IMG/VR virus record: IMGVR_UViG_3300046028_005287
Location: 1-42,653 of that record
Strand: one strand, 5' to 3'
From: a virus
DNA length: 42,653 nt
The notes under the pieces are model-generated. The model did no database searches and was not told the DNA's origin. It saw only the letters and a list, made by a program, of their open reading frames with translations. Positions 16,567-24,889 of this stretch are shown one piece after another. The position numbers and the translations under genes were made by a program. How positions within the stretch are numbered: position 1 is the first letter of the stretch; every line of letters begins with the position of its first letter.

Positions 16567-17310
16567 CTATTTCATTTCAAATACATCTTTTTTTGCGACT
16601 GTTATATATGATTCTACACCATTTGATACACTGGTGTCAACCCTTTTTCGTTGATTATATGTCTGATTAAAGGCAATCAATAACAATACCGCCAATGGGT
16701 CAAACACGATGATAATCATTATGATAACTATCCTTACTGCTTTATCTATGATTTCGGTATCAGTTTTTCCGTATAAAAATTCAGCAATATACTTAATAGG
16801 ACCCATTTCTACCGACAATTTATTGCCCTCTCTTAAAAGAGGTAATTTTTGCTTGTTTAAATCAGATAGTTCCTGCTGAACAGCTTTGATATCTTTATCG
16901 GTATTTCTGCTTATCTTCGTTGCATCATCACCTGCTTTTTTCAGCAAGTAATCTAATCGACCCTTTAGTATCTTTTCCTGCTGCTCAATAGTTTTTATCT
17001 GAACACTATTGTCAGTAGATACAGAACTTGTTTCAATATGTGCTTTTGAGAGGAATCCAAATATACCCATTGATGTAATCATCATTAATATGAAAATTGC
17101 CATCAAAAAATATACCCTCATAATCCTAGCGGTAATATTCCAGTTATTGTAAAGAAATGAAACTGTTACTAACTTAGCACACTCTAAAACAGAACCCATT
17201 ATGACGATATGCCAAAATGAGCCAGGAAAGATTTCTGTTAAACCTATGACAGAATAAAAAGCCGCGATTGCTGATAGTGCAATCGCAGTTATAAAGGTAA
17301 GAAAAATCAT
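16567..17310 (-). CDS. Membrane protein with central coiled coil
   Basis: A 247-residue integral membrane protein. Hydrophobic segments lie near residues 1-27, 32-55 and 65-88, and another near 190-215 (IVIIMIIIVFDPLAVLLLIAF). A charged helical region (about 105-165) with Glu/Lys/Gln heptads is probably coiled coil. The segments MITSMGIFGFLSKAHIE and IVFDPLAVLLLIA recur in proteins I recall from marine T4-like phages at the same place next to polymerase and uvsX, with unknown function. It lies between gp43 and uvsX in the replication operon, so it may tether replication to the host membrane; that is inference. Confidence 0.75.
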   Translation of the reverse strand: MIFLTFITAIALSAIAAFYSVIGLTEIFPGSFWHIVIMGSVLECAKLVTVSFLYNNWNITARIMRVYFLMAIFILMMITSMGIFGFLSKAHIETSSVSTDNSVQIKTIEQQEKILKGRLDYLLKKAGDDATKISRNTDKDIKAVQQELSDLNKQKLPLLREGNKLSVEMGPIKYIAEFLYGKTDTEIIDKAVRIVIIMIIIVFDPLAVLLLIAFNQTYNQRKRVDTSVSNGVESYITVAKKDVFEMK

Positions 17311-17317
17311 CTATCAA

Positions 17318-19858
17318 TCAACCGAAGAAACTTTCTAGTGTGTTTACTTTCTCTGACTTCCAACCAATACAGTCAAGGATGATACTCACTGGTGCAAGAA
17401 ACGTTTTTTCAAATTGCATATCATAGTCGATATATTGAGTAAGACCAAATTCAACAGGCAATCTAACCGGATACGAGATGACAGTATCTTTAAATGGATT
17501 TGGTTGTTTCAGATACGTGAACTTAATCTTTTCACCCTCTTGAATCAAAGGATACTTGTTTTCTAATTTCAATCTTTTCAGATTATAGTTATATAAGATA
17601 GCGCCCTTGACATGGATAGGTGTTCCTTTTTTATACAGAGTGTTTCTATCTGAATATTCAGAGATACCATTCACGCCTCTTGGAAATGAAATTTCTTCAA
17701 CAGGAAGACCATTAAATTCTGATTTGAATTTACTAATAAACATCTGAACATCATTTTCGTCGCCATTCAAAATCGTATGAATAATGCCCTTCATTTTAGT
17801 GCGTATCGAAGCTGGCGTTGATGATTTGACCATCTCCAATCCCATAACTTTCATCTTCGGTACACTATATTGAACACCCTCATTATTATAAACATTAAGG
17901 ATATATCGTTTCTTCGCAGTCCAGATACCTTTATTAGCAAGTGCTTCACGCTTCATTTGCATTTTTTGTTTGTATGCATGAGTGTATTCAGCCAATTCCT
18001 TATAACTTTCATCAAGAAACTGTTGAATTTTATCTTCACAGATTTTGTCCATGAACGAGATTGTTTTCTCAGTATCTTGTGTCTGCGAGACAACTTTATC
18101 AACAAGTGGGCCAAAATTAAGATATATTGAATCCGTATCCGATGCAATAACATAGTCTTTATCCGTTTTCAATAAATTGTTCATGAAAGAATTTAATTTA
18201 TTTTCAATCCAACGAATTGATAATTGACCAGCGAGTGTAACAGCAAGAGCAATTCTCAAATCATAGAATCTGAAATATTGTGAACCTAAAGCGCCATATG
18301 CTGAGTTAAGACCCACCTTCTTCGCAAGCTGTAGATTATTGTACCGAGAAACAAGTTTATTTAGTTCATATTTTTCATCCGCAGTCTTTGCTTTCTCATA
18401 ATCTTTTTGTGCTTCAATCATTTTCTTTTTGAACTTTTTTCTATCCTCATACATTTCATCTAATAATTTAGGAAGAAACCCCTCTTTATCTGTTCTGAAA
18501 AATTGACCATTAGGTGTTATTGTTGCACCATCTAGTTTTGATAACTCAACACCCGATTTAAGCATTTTCTCAACTGAAACACCTTGACTAATGATTTCAC
18601 GCATTGCATCAGTATAATCTTCCGGTTCAATTAACGTTTCAGGTGACAGATTATATTGCATCATCAAGTGAGGATAGAGTGAATTCAAGTCGAAACTTGC
18701 TACCCACTTATGTAAACCTATCTGTGGCGATTTAACATAAGCACCTTCAAATGCTGATTGTTTATCATTTATCTGCATAGGAGGAACAACAATGTTTTTC
18801 TTTAGCAGATAACAATACGTCAAAGAATCCCACAATCTTGTTTGCATGAAAATATCTGTGTAATTACTTTTTGCGTCATATGCAATGGTCAAGGCTAACT
18901 CAAAAAGTTTTAGTTTATCATCAAGACCCAAAACAAGGTCCAAGTCTATGATATTATATTCAATAAATTTCTGAAAATTCATTTTATAGAGTTGATGCAG
19001 ACTATCATATTCATCATATGACAGTTTCTTTCTACCCAATTCAACATTAGCGATATTATCAAGGCGATATGATTCTTGTGATTTGCCCTCTGGCGCATAC
19101 CATTTGTAAAGTTCTTGATAATCAAGTGTAGCTACACCTAGCAATTCATATGCTTTTTTCGGTGAATTCATAACGAAAACATCGCGCTCACTAATTATGT
19201 TCCATGGAGATAATTTCTTGGTTTCATTCTCACCTAGAACTTTTCTGAATCTGTTGATGATATATGGTATATCAAAAAACTTTACATTCCATCCACTGAT
19301 TGCATCAGGATAAGCATCAATCCATTCAGCAAGAAACTTTTTACATAGGTCATGTTCATCTTTACATTTGATATAAACAACATTGCCTTCATCATTGTTT
19401 ACGAAATCACCACATGCAAATACACGTGTCTTATGTTTAACATGAAACTTAATTGATATCGAAGTAATTGGTTCATTTGCAAGATAAGGGTCAGGAAAAC
19501 CATTCTCAGAACCAACCTCGATATCCATTACCGCTATGTGAATCTCGTCGTAATCCCAATCGAAATCGTCACTAAAACAATCAGCAATGAAAGCATATTC
19601 ATACTTTGTGTTACCATAAATCTTGAAATTGTTTACGTCCTTATAACTATTAGCGAAATCTCTTGCTTCTCTCATGGAAGCAAATTTCATAGGCTCTAAA
19701 CACTCACCATTAAGAGTTTTATAATTGGTACTTTTATTAGAGGGCAAAAATAAAGTCGGCGCATATGGAATTTTCATCCTTACGCGCCGACCGTCTTTTA
19801 CACCTCTGTAGAGAATGTTGTTACCAACATTCAAAACACTGGTATAATAGTCACTCAT
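17318..19858 (-). CDS. 43: DNA polymerase, T4 gp43-like family B
   Basis: An 846-residue family B polymerase (T4 gp43 is 898). The proofreading exonuclease shows MDIEVGSENG (D112, E114) and later WNVKFFDIPYI. The polymerase domain has FDLNSLYPHLMMQYN (motif A), KKVGLNSAYGALG (motif B) and ASDTDSIYLNFG (motif C), followed by a KKRYI motif. All catalytic acids are present and no intein interrupts motif A, B or C. It begins two bases after the stop of an Sm-like gene. RegA and the clamp and loader genes lie upstream in the same direction. Confidence 0.97.
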   Translation of the reverse strand: MSDYYTSVLNVGNNILYRGVKDGRRVRMKIPYAPTLFLPSNKSTNYKTLNGECLEPMKFASMREARDFANSYKDVNNFKIYGNTKYEYAFIADCFSDDFDWDYDEIHIAVMDIEVGSENGFPDPYLANEPITSISIKFHVKHKTRVFACGDFVNNDEGNVVYIKCKDEHDLCKKFLAEWIDAYPDAISGWNVKFFDIPYIINRFRKVLGENETKKLSPWNIISERDVFVMNSPKKAYELLGVATLDYQELYKWYAPEGKSQESYRLDNIANVELGRKKLSYDEYDSLHQLYKMNFQKFIEYNIIDLDLVLGLDDKLKLFELALTIAYDAKSNYTDIFMQTRLWDSLTYCYLLKKNIVVPPMQINDKQSAFEGAYVKSPQIGLHKWVASFDLNSLYPHLMMQYNLSPETLIEPEDYTDAMREIISQGVSVEKMLKSGVELSKLDGATITPNGQFFRTDKEGFLPKLLDEMYEDRKKFKKKMIEAQKDYEKAKTADEKYELNKLVSRYNNLQLAKKVGLNSAYGALGSQYFRFYDLRIALAVTLAGQLSIRWIENKLNSFMNNLLKTDKDYVIASDTDSIYLNFGPLVDKVVSQTQDTEKTISFMDKICEDKIQQFLDESYKELAEYTHAYKQKMQMKREALANKGIWTAKKRYILNVYNNEGVQYSVPKMKVMGLEMVKSSTPASIRTKMKGIIHTILNGDENDVQMFISKFKSEFNGLPVEEISFPRGVNGISEYSDRNTLYKKGTPIHVKGAILYNYNLKRLKLENKYPLIQEGEKIKFTYLKQPNPFKDTVISYPVRLPVEFGLTQYIDYDMQFEKTFLAPVSIILDCIGWKSEKVNTLESFFG

Positions 19859-19860
19859 TA

Positions 19861-20154
19861 TTATTTAAACATATCTACAGTTGCAATTTGGATTCCTGAA
19901 CCGAAATGTTTGTTGTATTGATTTTGGAGTTCTGTGTTTGGTGTATTGACAGTCATTACATCATTCTTACTGATTGTGATTCCTGTCGCAAATTCATCAC
20001 ATAGTTCGAGGAATGGACTAAAACCAACTGACAGTTGGCCATTCTGTTGCTGCATCATAACAACAGCAGGCTTTTTAATAACATAGTCTACCGTTCGTTC
20101 TTCTACGTCTGCAATAATGTTCATGCCGATTTTAGTCGTAATAAATTTAATCAT
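19861..20154 (-). CDS. Small Sm-like phage protein
   Basis: A 97-residue protein (MIKFITTKIGMNIIADVEER...). The strand pattern, with an early TKxGMNIIADV, a KKPAVVM strand and a late VMTV strand, resembles small Sm/LSm-like barrels recurrent in T4-like marine phages. The gene at 37127-37549 has the same pattern, so the two are probably paralogues. It sits directly before DNA polymerase and overlaps the preceding 81-residue gene by eight bases. A role in RNA binding or oligomeric assembly is possible but unproven. Confidence 0.6.
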   Translation of the reverse strand: MIKFITTKIGMNIIADVEERTVDYVIKKPAVVMMQQQNGQLSVGFSPFLELCDEFATGITISKNDVMTVNTPNTELQNQYNKHFGSGIQIATVDMFK

Positions 20155-20392
20155 TTAGATTCACCTCAAAAGAAGGCTCAAGAACATCGAGCGTTACCCA
20201 TTTTTTAGGGAAAAGCATTTCCCTACCACGAAAATCTTCCATATTATAAGTTGGGTCATCAACTAAGCCAATCAGTTCAACCATATCGTCCAATTCCCGA
20301 TGATACAGGTCATACTTATATGCTCTCGGAAGTTTCTTTTCCTCAGCGATTTTCTTAGCGACTTTCCACAGCGCAACATTATGAATGTCCAT
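20147..20392 (-). CDS. Small conserved protein, first gene of polymerase operon
   Basis: An 81-residue protein (MDIHNVALWKVAKKIAEEKK...) with a helical N-terminus and mixed charge. I do not recognise a family. It is the first gene after a perfect consensus promoter (20416-20444), and GAGAGGTG lies before its ATG. It overlaps the Sm-like gene by eight bases, so it leads an early operon that includes DNA polymerase. Confidence 0.65.
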   Translation of the reverse strand: MDIHNVALWKVAKKIAEEKKLPRAYKYDLYHRELDDMVELIGLVDDPTYNMEDFRGREMLFPKKWVTLDVLEPSFEVNLND

Positions 20393-20415
20393 TTACACCT
20401 CTCATTAAAAATACT

Positions 20416-20444
20416 ATTATATACTTAGACTGCTCATTTGTCAA
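20416..20444 (-). promoter_or_regulatory. Consensus early promoter for the polymerase operon
   Basis: Reading the minus strand: TTGACA (20444-20439), a 17-base spacer, TATAAT (20421-20416). Both boxes are perfect sigma70 consensus. Transcription would start near 20409, 17 bases before the first gene. Confidence 0.9.
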
Positions 20445-20450
20445 TAGAAA

Positions 20451-20810
20451 TTATTGACTTTTACCCACATACTTTTTAAAATCAGGTTCTTTCCAGTCTG
20501 ATGGTTTCATGATTTTACCATCATCGCGCTTAATAACTTTACCTGTTTCTCCATCAATCTTTTCCAGATTAGTTCGCGTGACTTCACCCCATGCACCCTC
20601 AATATCAAACTGTTTCATGTAACAGTAACCGATGATAACCCAAATCATGTCCATGCAAGCATCTAACTGTTCAACATCATCATTATCATTTACCGCATCA
20701 ATGAATTCCTGAAATTCTTCATATATCAACCTCAGGTACAGCTTTTTGTTGTTTTCAGATGATACTTGGTCACATGCGTCAATAAATTTTTTAACGTCAT
20801 TATGATACAT
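20451..20810 (-). CDS. MazG-like nucleotide pyrophosphohydrolase
   Basis: A 119-residue all-helical protein. LIYEEFQEFIDAV supplies the ExxE pair and LDACMDMIWVIIGY the following acidic pair, the metal-binding pattern of MazG-type NTP pyrophosphohydrolases. The C-terminal RTNLEKIDGETGKVIKRDDG is usual for short phage MazG-like proteins. Likely role: hydrolysis of (d)NTPs, damaged nucleotides or alarmone-type molecules during infection. It ends upstream of the consensus promoter at 20416-20444. The substrate is unknown. Confidence 0.8.
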   Translation of the reverse strand: MYHNDVKKFIDACDQVSSENNKKLYLRLIYEEFQEFIDAVNDNDDVEQLDACMDMIWVIIGYCYMKQFDIEGAWGEVTRTNLEKIDGETGKVIKRDDGKIMKPSDWKEPDFKKYVGKSQ

Positions 20811-20813
20811 AAA

Positions 20814-20978
20814 TTATTCTGCTGCCTTTGCTTTTGTAGTCATTTTTTTGATATTATTCTTTTCCATTTGATTTGCGATAAAGATTTTTTTGTAAAAGCT
20901 AAAATCTGATTTATCGTCAATGAGTGCAAGCATACGCTTTGCTGGTTGATTCAACCTAAAGTTCTTATCAGTTTTCAT
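20814..20978 (-). CDS. Short basic protein of 54 residues
   Basis: A short gene read directly from the sequence: starts MKTDKNFRLNQPAKRMLALI and ends KMTTKAKAAE. It is Lys rich and helical. GGAGATAGT precedes the ATG, and a strong terminator hairpin (20995-21016) lies just upstream. I recall similar N-termini from small conserved proteins of T4-like marine phages. No function is known; the basic character would allow nucleic-acid binding. Confidence 0.65.
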   Translation of the reverse strand: MKTDKNFRLNQPAKRMLALIDDKSDFSFYKKIFIANQMEKNNIKKMTTKAKAAE

Positions 20979-20994
20979 ACTATCTCCATATTAA

Positions 20995-21016
20995 AAGAGG
21001 GAGTTTCCTCCCTCTT
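20995..21016 (-). terminator. Intrinsic terminator after Hsp20
   Basis: On the minus strand AAGAGGGAG, a GAAA tetraloop, then CTCCCTCTT: a perfect 9-bp stem followed by TTAATAT. It ends transcription of the Hsp20 gene five bases after its stop. Confidence 0.85.
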
Positions 21017-21019
21017 GGT

Positions 21020-21487
21020 TCACTCGTTTAAAAGTTGTGGTTTTTGAAACGAAATAGAGTCACCTATTTCAATTTTTTGTGGTTTATGTTCTTTAGGAAT
21101 AATATTCTCCAATCCTACACGAAGAATACCATCTTTAAATTCAGCACCACAAACAACAACAGAATCAGCTAGTTTGAATGTCTTAGTGAATGCACGTGTT
21201 CCAATACCCTTGTAGAGATATTGGACATTCGATTCACTTTCAAGTTTTGCTTTTGATTCGATTGTCAATACACTTTTTTCAAGTGTGATATCAATATCAT
21301 CTTGTTTTAATCCTGCAACAGCCAATTCGATAACGTATTGGTTGTCATTAAACTTGATGATATTATGTGGGGGAAACTTATCCACTGAATGAGTAGTTTT
21401 CAACATTGATTCAAGATTATCTAAAATGCTGTCGAAACCCACTGAGCGATAAGCTAATGGTTCAAAAGAAATACGTCCTACTGTCAT
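21020..21487 (-). CDS. Small heat-shock protein, Hsp20/IbpA-like
   Basis: A 155-residue alpha-crystallin-domain chaperone. The core is about residues 40-135, with YVIELAVAGLKQDDIDITLE, LTIESKAK, RAFTKTFKLAD and GILRVGLENIIP, which are the ordered beta strands of IbpA-type proteins. Such proteins hold unfolding proteins in a soluble state and are common in marine T4-like phages. AAGGAG precedes the ATG and a terminator follows, so it is probably a single-gene unit. Whether it serves head assembly or host stress is not shown. Confidence 0.92.
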   Translation of the reverse strand: MTVGRISFEPLAYRSVGFDSILDNLESMLKTTHSVDKFPPHNIIKFNDNQYVIELAVAGLKQDDIDITLEKSVLTIESKAKLESESNVQYLYKGIGTRAFTKTFKLADSVVVCGAEFKDGILRVGLENIIPKEHKPQKIEIGDSISFQKPQLLNE

Positions 21488-21521
21488 ATCATTCTCCTTA
21501 TAATTAAGCGAGTTAAAATTA

Positions 21522-21540
21522 GTGACCCCGAAGGCGTCAC
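21522..21540 (-). terminator. UUCG-loop hairpin terminator
   Basis: On the minus strand GTGACGCC, TTCG, GGGTCAC: a C(UUCG)G-capped stem with one bulged G, followed by TAATTTTAA. It lies five bases past the stop of the 58-residue gene and would end the clamp-loader/regA unit. The U-tract is weak. Confidence 0.65.
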
Positions 21541-21544
21541 ATTT

Positions 21545-21721
21545 CTATTTATTCAGGACTTTAAAGGCCGAACGATTCACAAGAAAATTTCTTTTCTTAT
21601 TTTCCTCCTTAAAAACCCGAATAAATGAAATTCCGTCAATATCTTTTGTTTCTTTTATATCAAAACAAAAAACAATATCACCACTAAAAATGTTTTCTAG
21701 TTTCACTACTTTGTTTTTCAT
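21545..21721 (-). CDS. Short hypothetical protein of 58 residues
   Basis: A short gene read directly: starts MKNKVVKLENIFSGDIVF and ends NRSAFKVLNK, with a strand-rich centre (GISFIRVFKEE). It begins 15 bases after the regA stop and is followed at once by a UUCG hairpin, so it is the last gene of that unit. The ribosome site is weak (GGTAG). I do not recognise the protein. Confidence 0.55.
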   Translation of the reverse strand: MKNKVVKLENIFSGDIVFCFDIKETKDIDGISFIRVFKEENKKRNFLVNRSAFKVLNK

Positions 21722-21735
21722 AATTATCTACCATA

Positions 21736-22134
21736 TTATAACTTACGTTTACCCATGTTATATTTACTAACTAATTCCCATTCACTTTTTTCTCTGAATG
21801 AGATTATTTTTATTTGATGTATAGGTGCCATGTTTTCTTCTATCTTTTTCATATTAACGATAGTAATTAAACCCCAATCTTGCAATAATTTTGCTATAGA
21901 ATTTCTTCGTTGAATATCATCTTCTGAGATATTAGCTGGCTTACCATCTAATAAAAACATCTCTTTGAAATGAACTACGTAATAAAGACCCTGTTTATGC
22001 AAAATGTGGCACGATTGATATAGCGTTCGTTCTTTACGAGAAGATACTCCGATTCTTGTTAATGTCTCTTTTACCTTCAAAAAATCATCAGGATTCTCTA
22101 ACGTAATCTCAATAAAATGTGATAAGTTGTCCAT
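21736..22134 (-). CDS. regA: RegA translational repressor
   Basis: A 132-residue homologue of T4 RegA (122), an RNA-binding protein that blocks ribosome access on many early mRNAs. The match to T4 is clear by eye: EITLENPDDFLKVKETLTRI, TLYQSCHILHKQGLYYVVHF, LLQDWGLI, ISFREKSEWELV. The N-terminus has six extra residues. It follows gp62 by one base, so it is in the T4 order 45-44-62-regA-43, though here Hsp20, MazG and small genes separate it from polymerase. Confidence 0.95.
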   Translation of the reverse strand: MDNLSHFIEITLENPDDFLKVKETLTRIGVSSRKERTLYQSCHILHKQGLYYVVHFKEMFLLDGKPANISEDDIQRRNSIAKLLQDWGLITIVNMKKIEENMAPIHQIKIISFREKSEWELVSKYNMGKRKL

Positions 22135-22135
22135 A

Positions 22136-22519
22136 TCATTTCCTCAATCCACCTATATCGGTTTTTTCTTTTAATTGTTCTATTTGTTCTTCACTCAGTA
22201 GATTGAGGACTTCACGGGCTCTAATGTCTGAGAATCCATAATATATCTTTATGCATTCTAAATCATCATTTTTAACTGGCTTAATCCACTTAGCAAATGG
22301 TCTTTTTCTTGACCTAATGCTATTTAGCAAAAAATCATTTTGCATTTTTTTGTCTAAGTGGTGCCTACGATTCATTTCATTTGCATATATGATACAGTCC
22401 ATATGATAGGAAAGACTGCGATTTATAAGAAATGGTTGATATTCCTTCTCAGTTTGGTCATCAACAATCAGATTTTTCTTGCCTTGAAGGATATCATTTA
22501 CAAAGTCAAATGGGTTCAT
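22136..22519 (-). CDS. 62: Clamp loader small subunit, gp62-like
   Basis: A 127-residue protein (MNPFDFVNDILQGKKNLI...) that fits the short gp62 form of T4-like marine phages; T4 gp62 is 187. The segments YQPFLINRSLSYHMDCIIYANEMN and RPFAKW are family features. It partners gp44 in the ATP-driven clamp loader that puts gp45 on primed DNA. It overlaps the upstream GIY-YIG gene by four bases and precedes regA by one. Confidence 0.88.
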   Translation of the reverse strand: MNPFDFVNDILQGKKNLIVDDQTEKEYQPFLINRSLSYHMDCIIYANEMNRRHHLDKKMQNDFLLNSIRSRKRPFAKWIKPVKNDDLECIKIYYGFSDIRAREVLNLLSEEQIEQLKEKTDIGGLRK

Positions 22520-23052
22520 GCCATTTTCCTTATGCCAACTTTATCTATCGTGCAATCATAATTGCATTTGAAATCAGACATTTCAAAAAATCTATATGAT
22601 TTATAATTCTCTTTATTGAAAAGTGGTTTAATCACTTCATTTAAAGAATTTTCCACATCAAAAATTGTGTGTGGTTTATATAACATAGCATCATTCAAAA
22701 TGAAATACTTAAAACTGAAATTATCAAAATTAGTCGAAAAAATAGACCTATATTTATAGGCAGCATAATGTGTTTCATTTTTCGATTCTGTTCCTCTTAC
22801 ACCAGAAATGAATCTTGAAATTCTATTATGAATACAAGAGTCACTTGCGCCCACATACAGTGCTTGTTCATCTTTATATAAAACATAAATGCCTGTTTTT
22901 TTCGACAACACAACATCTGTCTTAAAACCTCTACCTGTAGCAAATCTAACAGTGATAGGATGATATTCCTGTTGACGGATATTTTCATATATCACATCAG
23001 TATAATCTTTAATTTCTATATCAAATGCATTAGTTAATTTATTAAATCTCAT
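22516..23052 (-). CDS. GIY-YIG nuclease-like protein between gp44 and gp62
   Basis: A 178-residue protein. GIYVLYKDEQALYVG (54-68) is a complete GIY-YIG core. Arg78 (HNRISRF) and the later VENSLNEVIKPLFNKEN supply the Arg and Glu-bearing KPxxN elements. The first 50 residues are an unrecognised N-terminal domain. No NUMOD repeats are visible, unlike the gene at 11022. It separates clamp-loader genes 44 and 62, with a 47-residue membrane protein before it. No strong ribosome site is seen, so translation is probably coupled to the TGA three bases upstream. It could be a homing-type nuclease or a repair nuclease. Confidence 0.75.
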   Translation of the reverse strand: MRFNKLTNAFDIEIKDYTDVIYENIRQQEYHPITVRFATGRGFKTDVVLSKKTGIYVLYKDEQALYVGASDSCIHNRISRFISGVRGTESKNETHYAAYKYRSIFSTNFDNFSFKYFILNDAMLYKPHTIFDVENSLNEVIKPLFNKENYKSYRFFEMSDFKCNYDCTIDKVGIRKMA

Positions 23053-23055
23053 GAT

Positions 23056-23199
23056 TCATTTCGCAAGGAGATAAAGACCAATGTTGGCAAAAGCGTAACC
23101 AGTATATGCTATAGCAAGTCCAATATTACCTTTTACACCCTGCTCAATAGCAACATAGGCATATATCAGACCTGTTAAAGCGATTAACCAGCCACTCAT
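23056..23199 (-). CDS. Short membrane protein of 47 residues after gp44
   Basis: A short gene read directly: starts MSGWLIALTGLIYAYVAIEQ and ends IGLYLLAK. Two hydrophobic stretches (about 3-17 and 27-46) flank EQGVKGN, giving a small two-helix membrane hairpin. Its ATG overlaps the TGA of gp44 (ATGA). I recall very similar short proteins at this position in T4-like cyanophages, so it is a conserved gene. Function unknown. Confidence 0.8.
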   Translation of the reverse strand: MSGWLIALTGLIYAYVAIEQGVKGNIGLAIAYTGYAFANIGLYLLAK

Positions 23200-24128
23200 T
23201 TAAATTCCACATTCACCATCAATTCAGTAAGACATGCTACCAAATTAATTTCAGAGTCAGCAACAAACGCCTGTTTATACTGATAATCAGCAAGAATCAC
23301 TACAGCCTGTGGAATACTAGCTGGCTGTAGAATCTCATAAAGATTATCATATATCTTACGATAAAACGTTGCCGTATCGACGGTATTTGATGCTACCCAT
23401 TTTCTAATAGCACCGAAGTCTTTTTCTCTTAGATGTTTGATAATGTCAACAATAGATACATCCGCTATCTGTGTTAAAACATTAGCATCAATGTTACCAA
23501 ACTTTGAAAACCTCTGCAATTCATTTAGCACACGCCGAAAATCAGGAAAGTGTTTGTTGATAAGTTCAGCAACAACCTTATCGTTATATTGGACTTTTTC
23601 TTTTGTCAGTATATCTTGAACTCGTTTAAAGAACAGTGAGGCCATCTTCACTTTTTCACCATTCTTTAATGAAAAATCAATTACTGCACATCTACTATGT
23701 AGAGGTTCAATGATTTTGTTTTTGTAATTACATGTGAAAATGAAAGAACAGTTTTTAGAATATTCTTCAATCGCATTCCTAAGAGCAGGCTGCGTCGAAT
23801 TAGGATTCAGATAATCAGCCTCATCAATGATGATAACCTTACGGCCTCCCTTCAATGACATAGTGGAAGCATATGACTTTATCTTGGTACGAAACGTATC
23901 AATACCAGATTCATCTGAGCCGTTAATTACTAGATAATCGCAATCAACCTGTTCACACATTGCCTTAGCAACAGTAGTTTTACCAACACCAGCACCACCA
24001 GAAAGCAACAGATTAGGTATAGTCTTTTGATTAACATATTCCTGAAAAGGCTTTTTCAGCCTATCAGGAAGTATGCAATCTTCAATCGTTTTTGGACGAT
24101 ATGCTTCTACCCACAAGAAATGTTCCAT
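23196..24128 (-). CDS. 44: Clamp loader large subunit, gp44-like
   Basis: A 310-residue AAA+ ATPase (T4 gp44 is 319). Walker A GGAGVGKT (44-51), Walker B VIIIDEAD (98-105), sensor FIFTCNYKNKI and the SRC arginine-finger motif (HSRCAVIDF) are all present. With gp62 it loads the gp45 clamp at primer ends. It begins 28 bases after gp45, in the T4 order. No odd features. Confidence 0.95.
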   Translation of the reverse strand: MEHFLWVEAYRPKTIEDCILPDRLKKPFQEYVNQKTIPNLLLSGGAGVGKTTVAKAMCEQVDCDYLVINGSDESGIDTFRTKIKSYASTMSLKGGRKVIIIDEADYLNPNSTQPALRNAIEEYSKNCSFIFTCNYKNKIIEPLHSRCAVIDFSLKNGEKVKMASLFFKRVQDILTKEKVQYNDKVVAELINKHFPDFRRVLNELQRFSKFGNIDANVLTQIADVSIVDIIKHLREKDFGAIRKWVASNTVDTATFYRKIYDNLYEILQPASIPQAVVILADYQYKQAFVADSEINLVACLTELMVNVEFK

Positions 24129-24156
24129 TCACAAACTCCATAATAAAATAAAAAAA

Positions 24157-24837
24157 TTACTTAGAACTATACGTTGAACCGGGCTGGGTTGTTATCCAAT
24201 ACTGTAGATTGATATCTTTATTTTTGAAGTGTGAGATACCCTTGGTTGAAATACTAATTTCGTAATTGCCAGGAATAATCTTCCATGCTTGCTCTTTAAA
24301 AATCATGTTGTATGTTGAACCATCTCCATCACCAAGTTCAAGTTCACTTGTTGATGCAGAATCAGTCTTAACATCGAAACATTTTGCATAGACTTTCTCT
24401 CCATCAGAAAGAATACCAATATTAGGAGATGAAAGGATATTTACTGACCTCTTGATAACTTCAAGGTCGTCAGCACTGAGTTCAAATTTAATATCTGATT
24501 CTGGCATCTGAACATTCTTTTCTGGTGGTAGAACAATCATTTCTTCTGTAGTGAATCTATAGTTGATGGTATTTCTACCAGAAAGATTAGTGATTTTCAT
24601 TGCTGTATCGCCAATCTCAATCTCAGGAATATCTTTTTGTAAAGACAAAACTGAAAGCAAACTTGTCAAATCATAGATGCCAAATTTCCTATCAAACTTT
24701 TCTTCACACACATATTCAGCAACAATATCTTTATCGTTACCAATCGTGCGAATGACACTACCCGGTTTAATAAAAATACCAGGATTAAAAAGAGAAAAGT
24801 TCTTCAATACGTCAATTGTTTTTTGTGAAAATTTCAT
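24157..24837 (-). CDS. 45: Sliding clamp, gp45-like
   Basis: A 226-residue clamp (T4 gp45 is 228): FSQKTIDVLKNFSLFNPGIF, then IVAEYVCEEKFDRKFGIYDL, and a C-terminus KDINLQYWITTQPGSTYSSK. It tethers polymerase and, in T4, activates late transcription with gp55 and gp33. It has its own promoter (24861-24889) with an inverted repeat in the spacer. The late boxes in this window fit a gp45/gp55 system. Confidence 0.93.
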   Translation of the reverse strand: MKFSQKTIDVLKNFSLFNPGIFIKPGSVIRTIGNDKDIVAEYVCEEKFDRKFGIYDLTSLLSVLSLQKDIPEIEIGDTAMKITNLSGRNTINYRFTTEEMIVLPPEKNVQMPESDIKFELSADDLEVIKRSVNILSSPNIGILSDGEKVYAKCFDVKTDSASTSELELGDGDGSTYNMIFKEQAWKIIPGNYEISISTKGISHFKNKDINLQYWITTQPGSTYSSK

Positions 24838-24860
24838 TATATACTCTCAATTAAAAATTA

Positions 24861-24889
24861 ATTATATCAAACTATTTGATACATTTCAA
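24861..24889 (-). promoter_or_regulatory. Early promoter for sliding clamp, with spacer palindrome
   Basis: Minus strand: TTGAAA (24889-24884), 17-base spacer, TATAAT (24866-24861). The spacer holds TATCAAA-TAG-TTTGATA, a perfect 7-3-7 inverted repeat (24865-24881). The -35 box overlaps the 3' end of the dNMP kinase gene. Confidence 0.8.

Noticed and set aside
22751-22758. TATAAATA box inside the GIY-YIG gene
   Set aside because: It is about 230 bases from the next start, within coding sequence of an AT-rich genome; could occur by chance.
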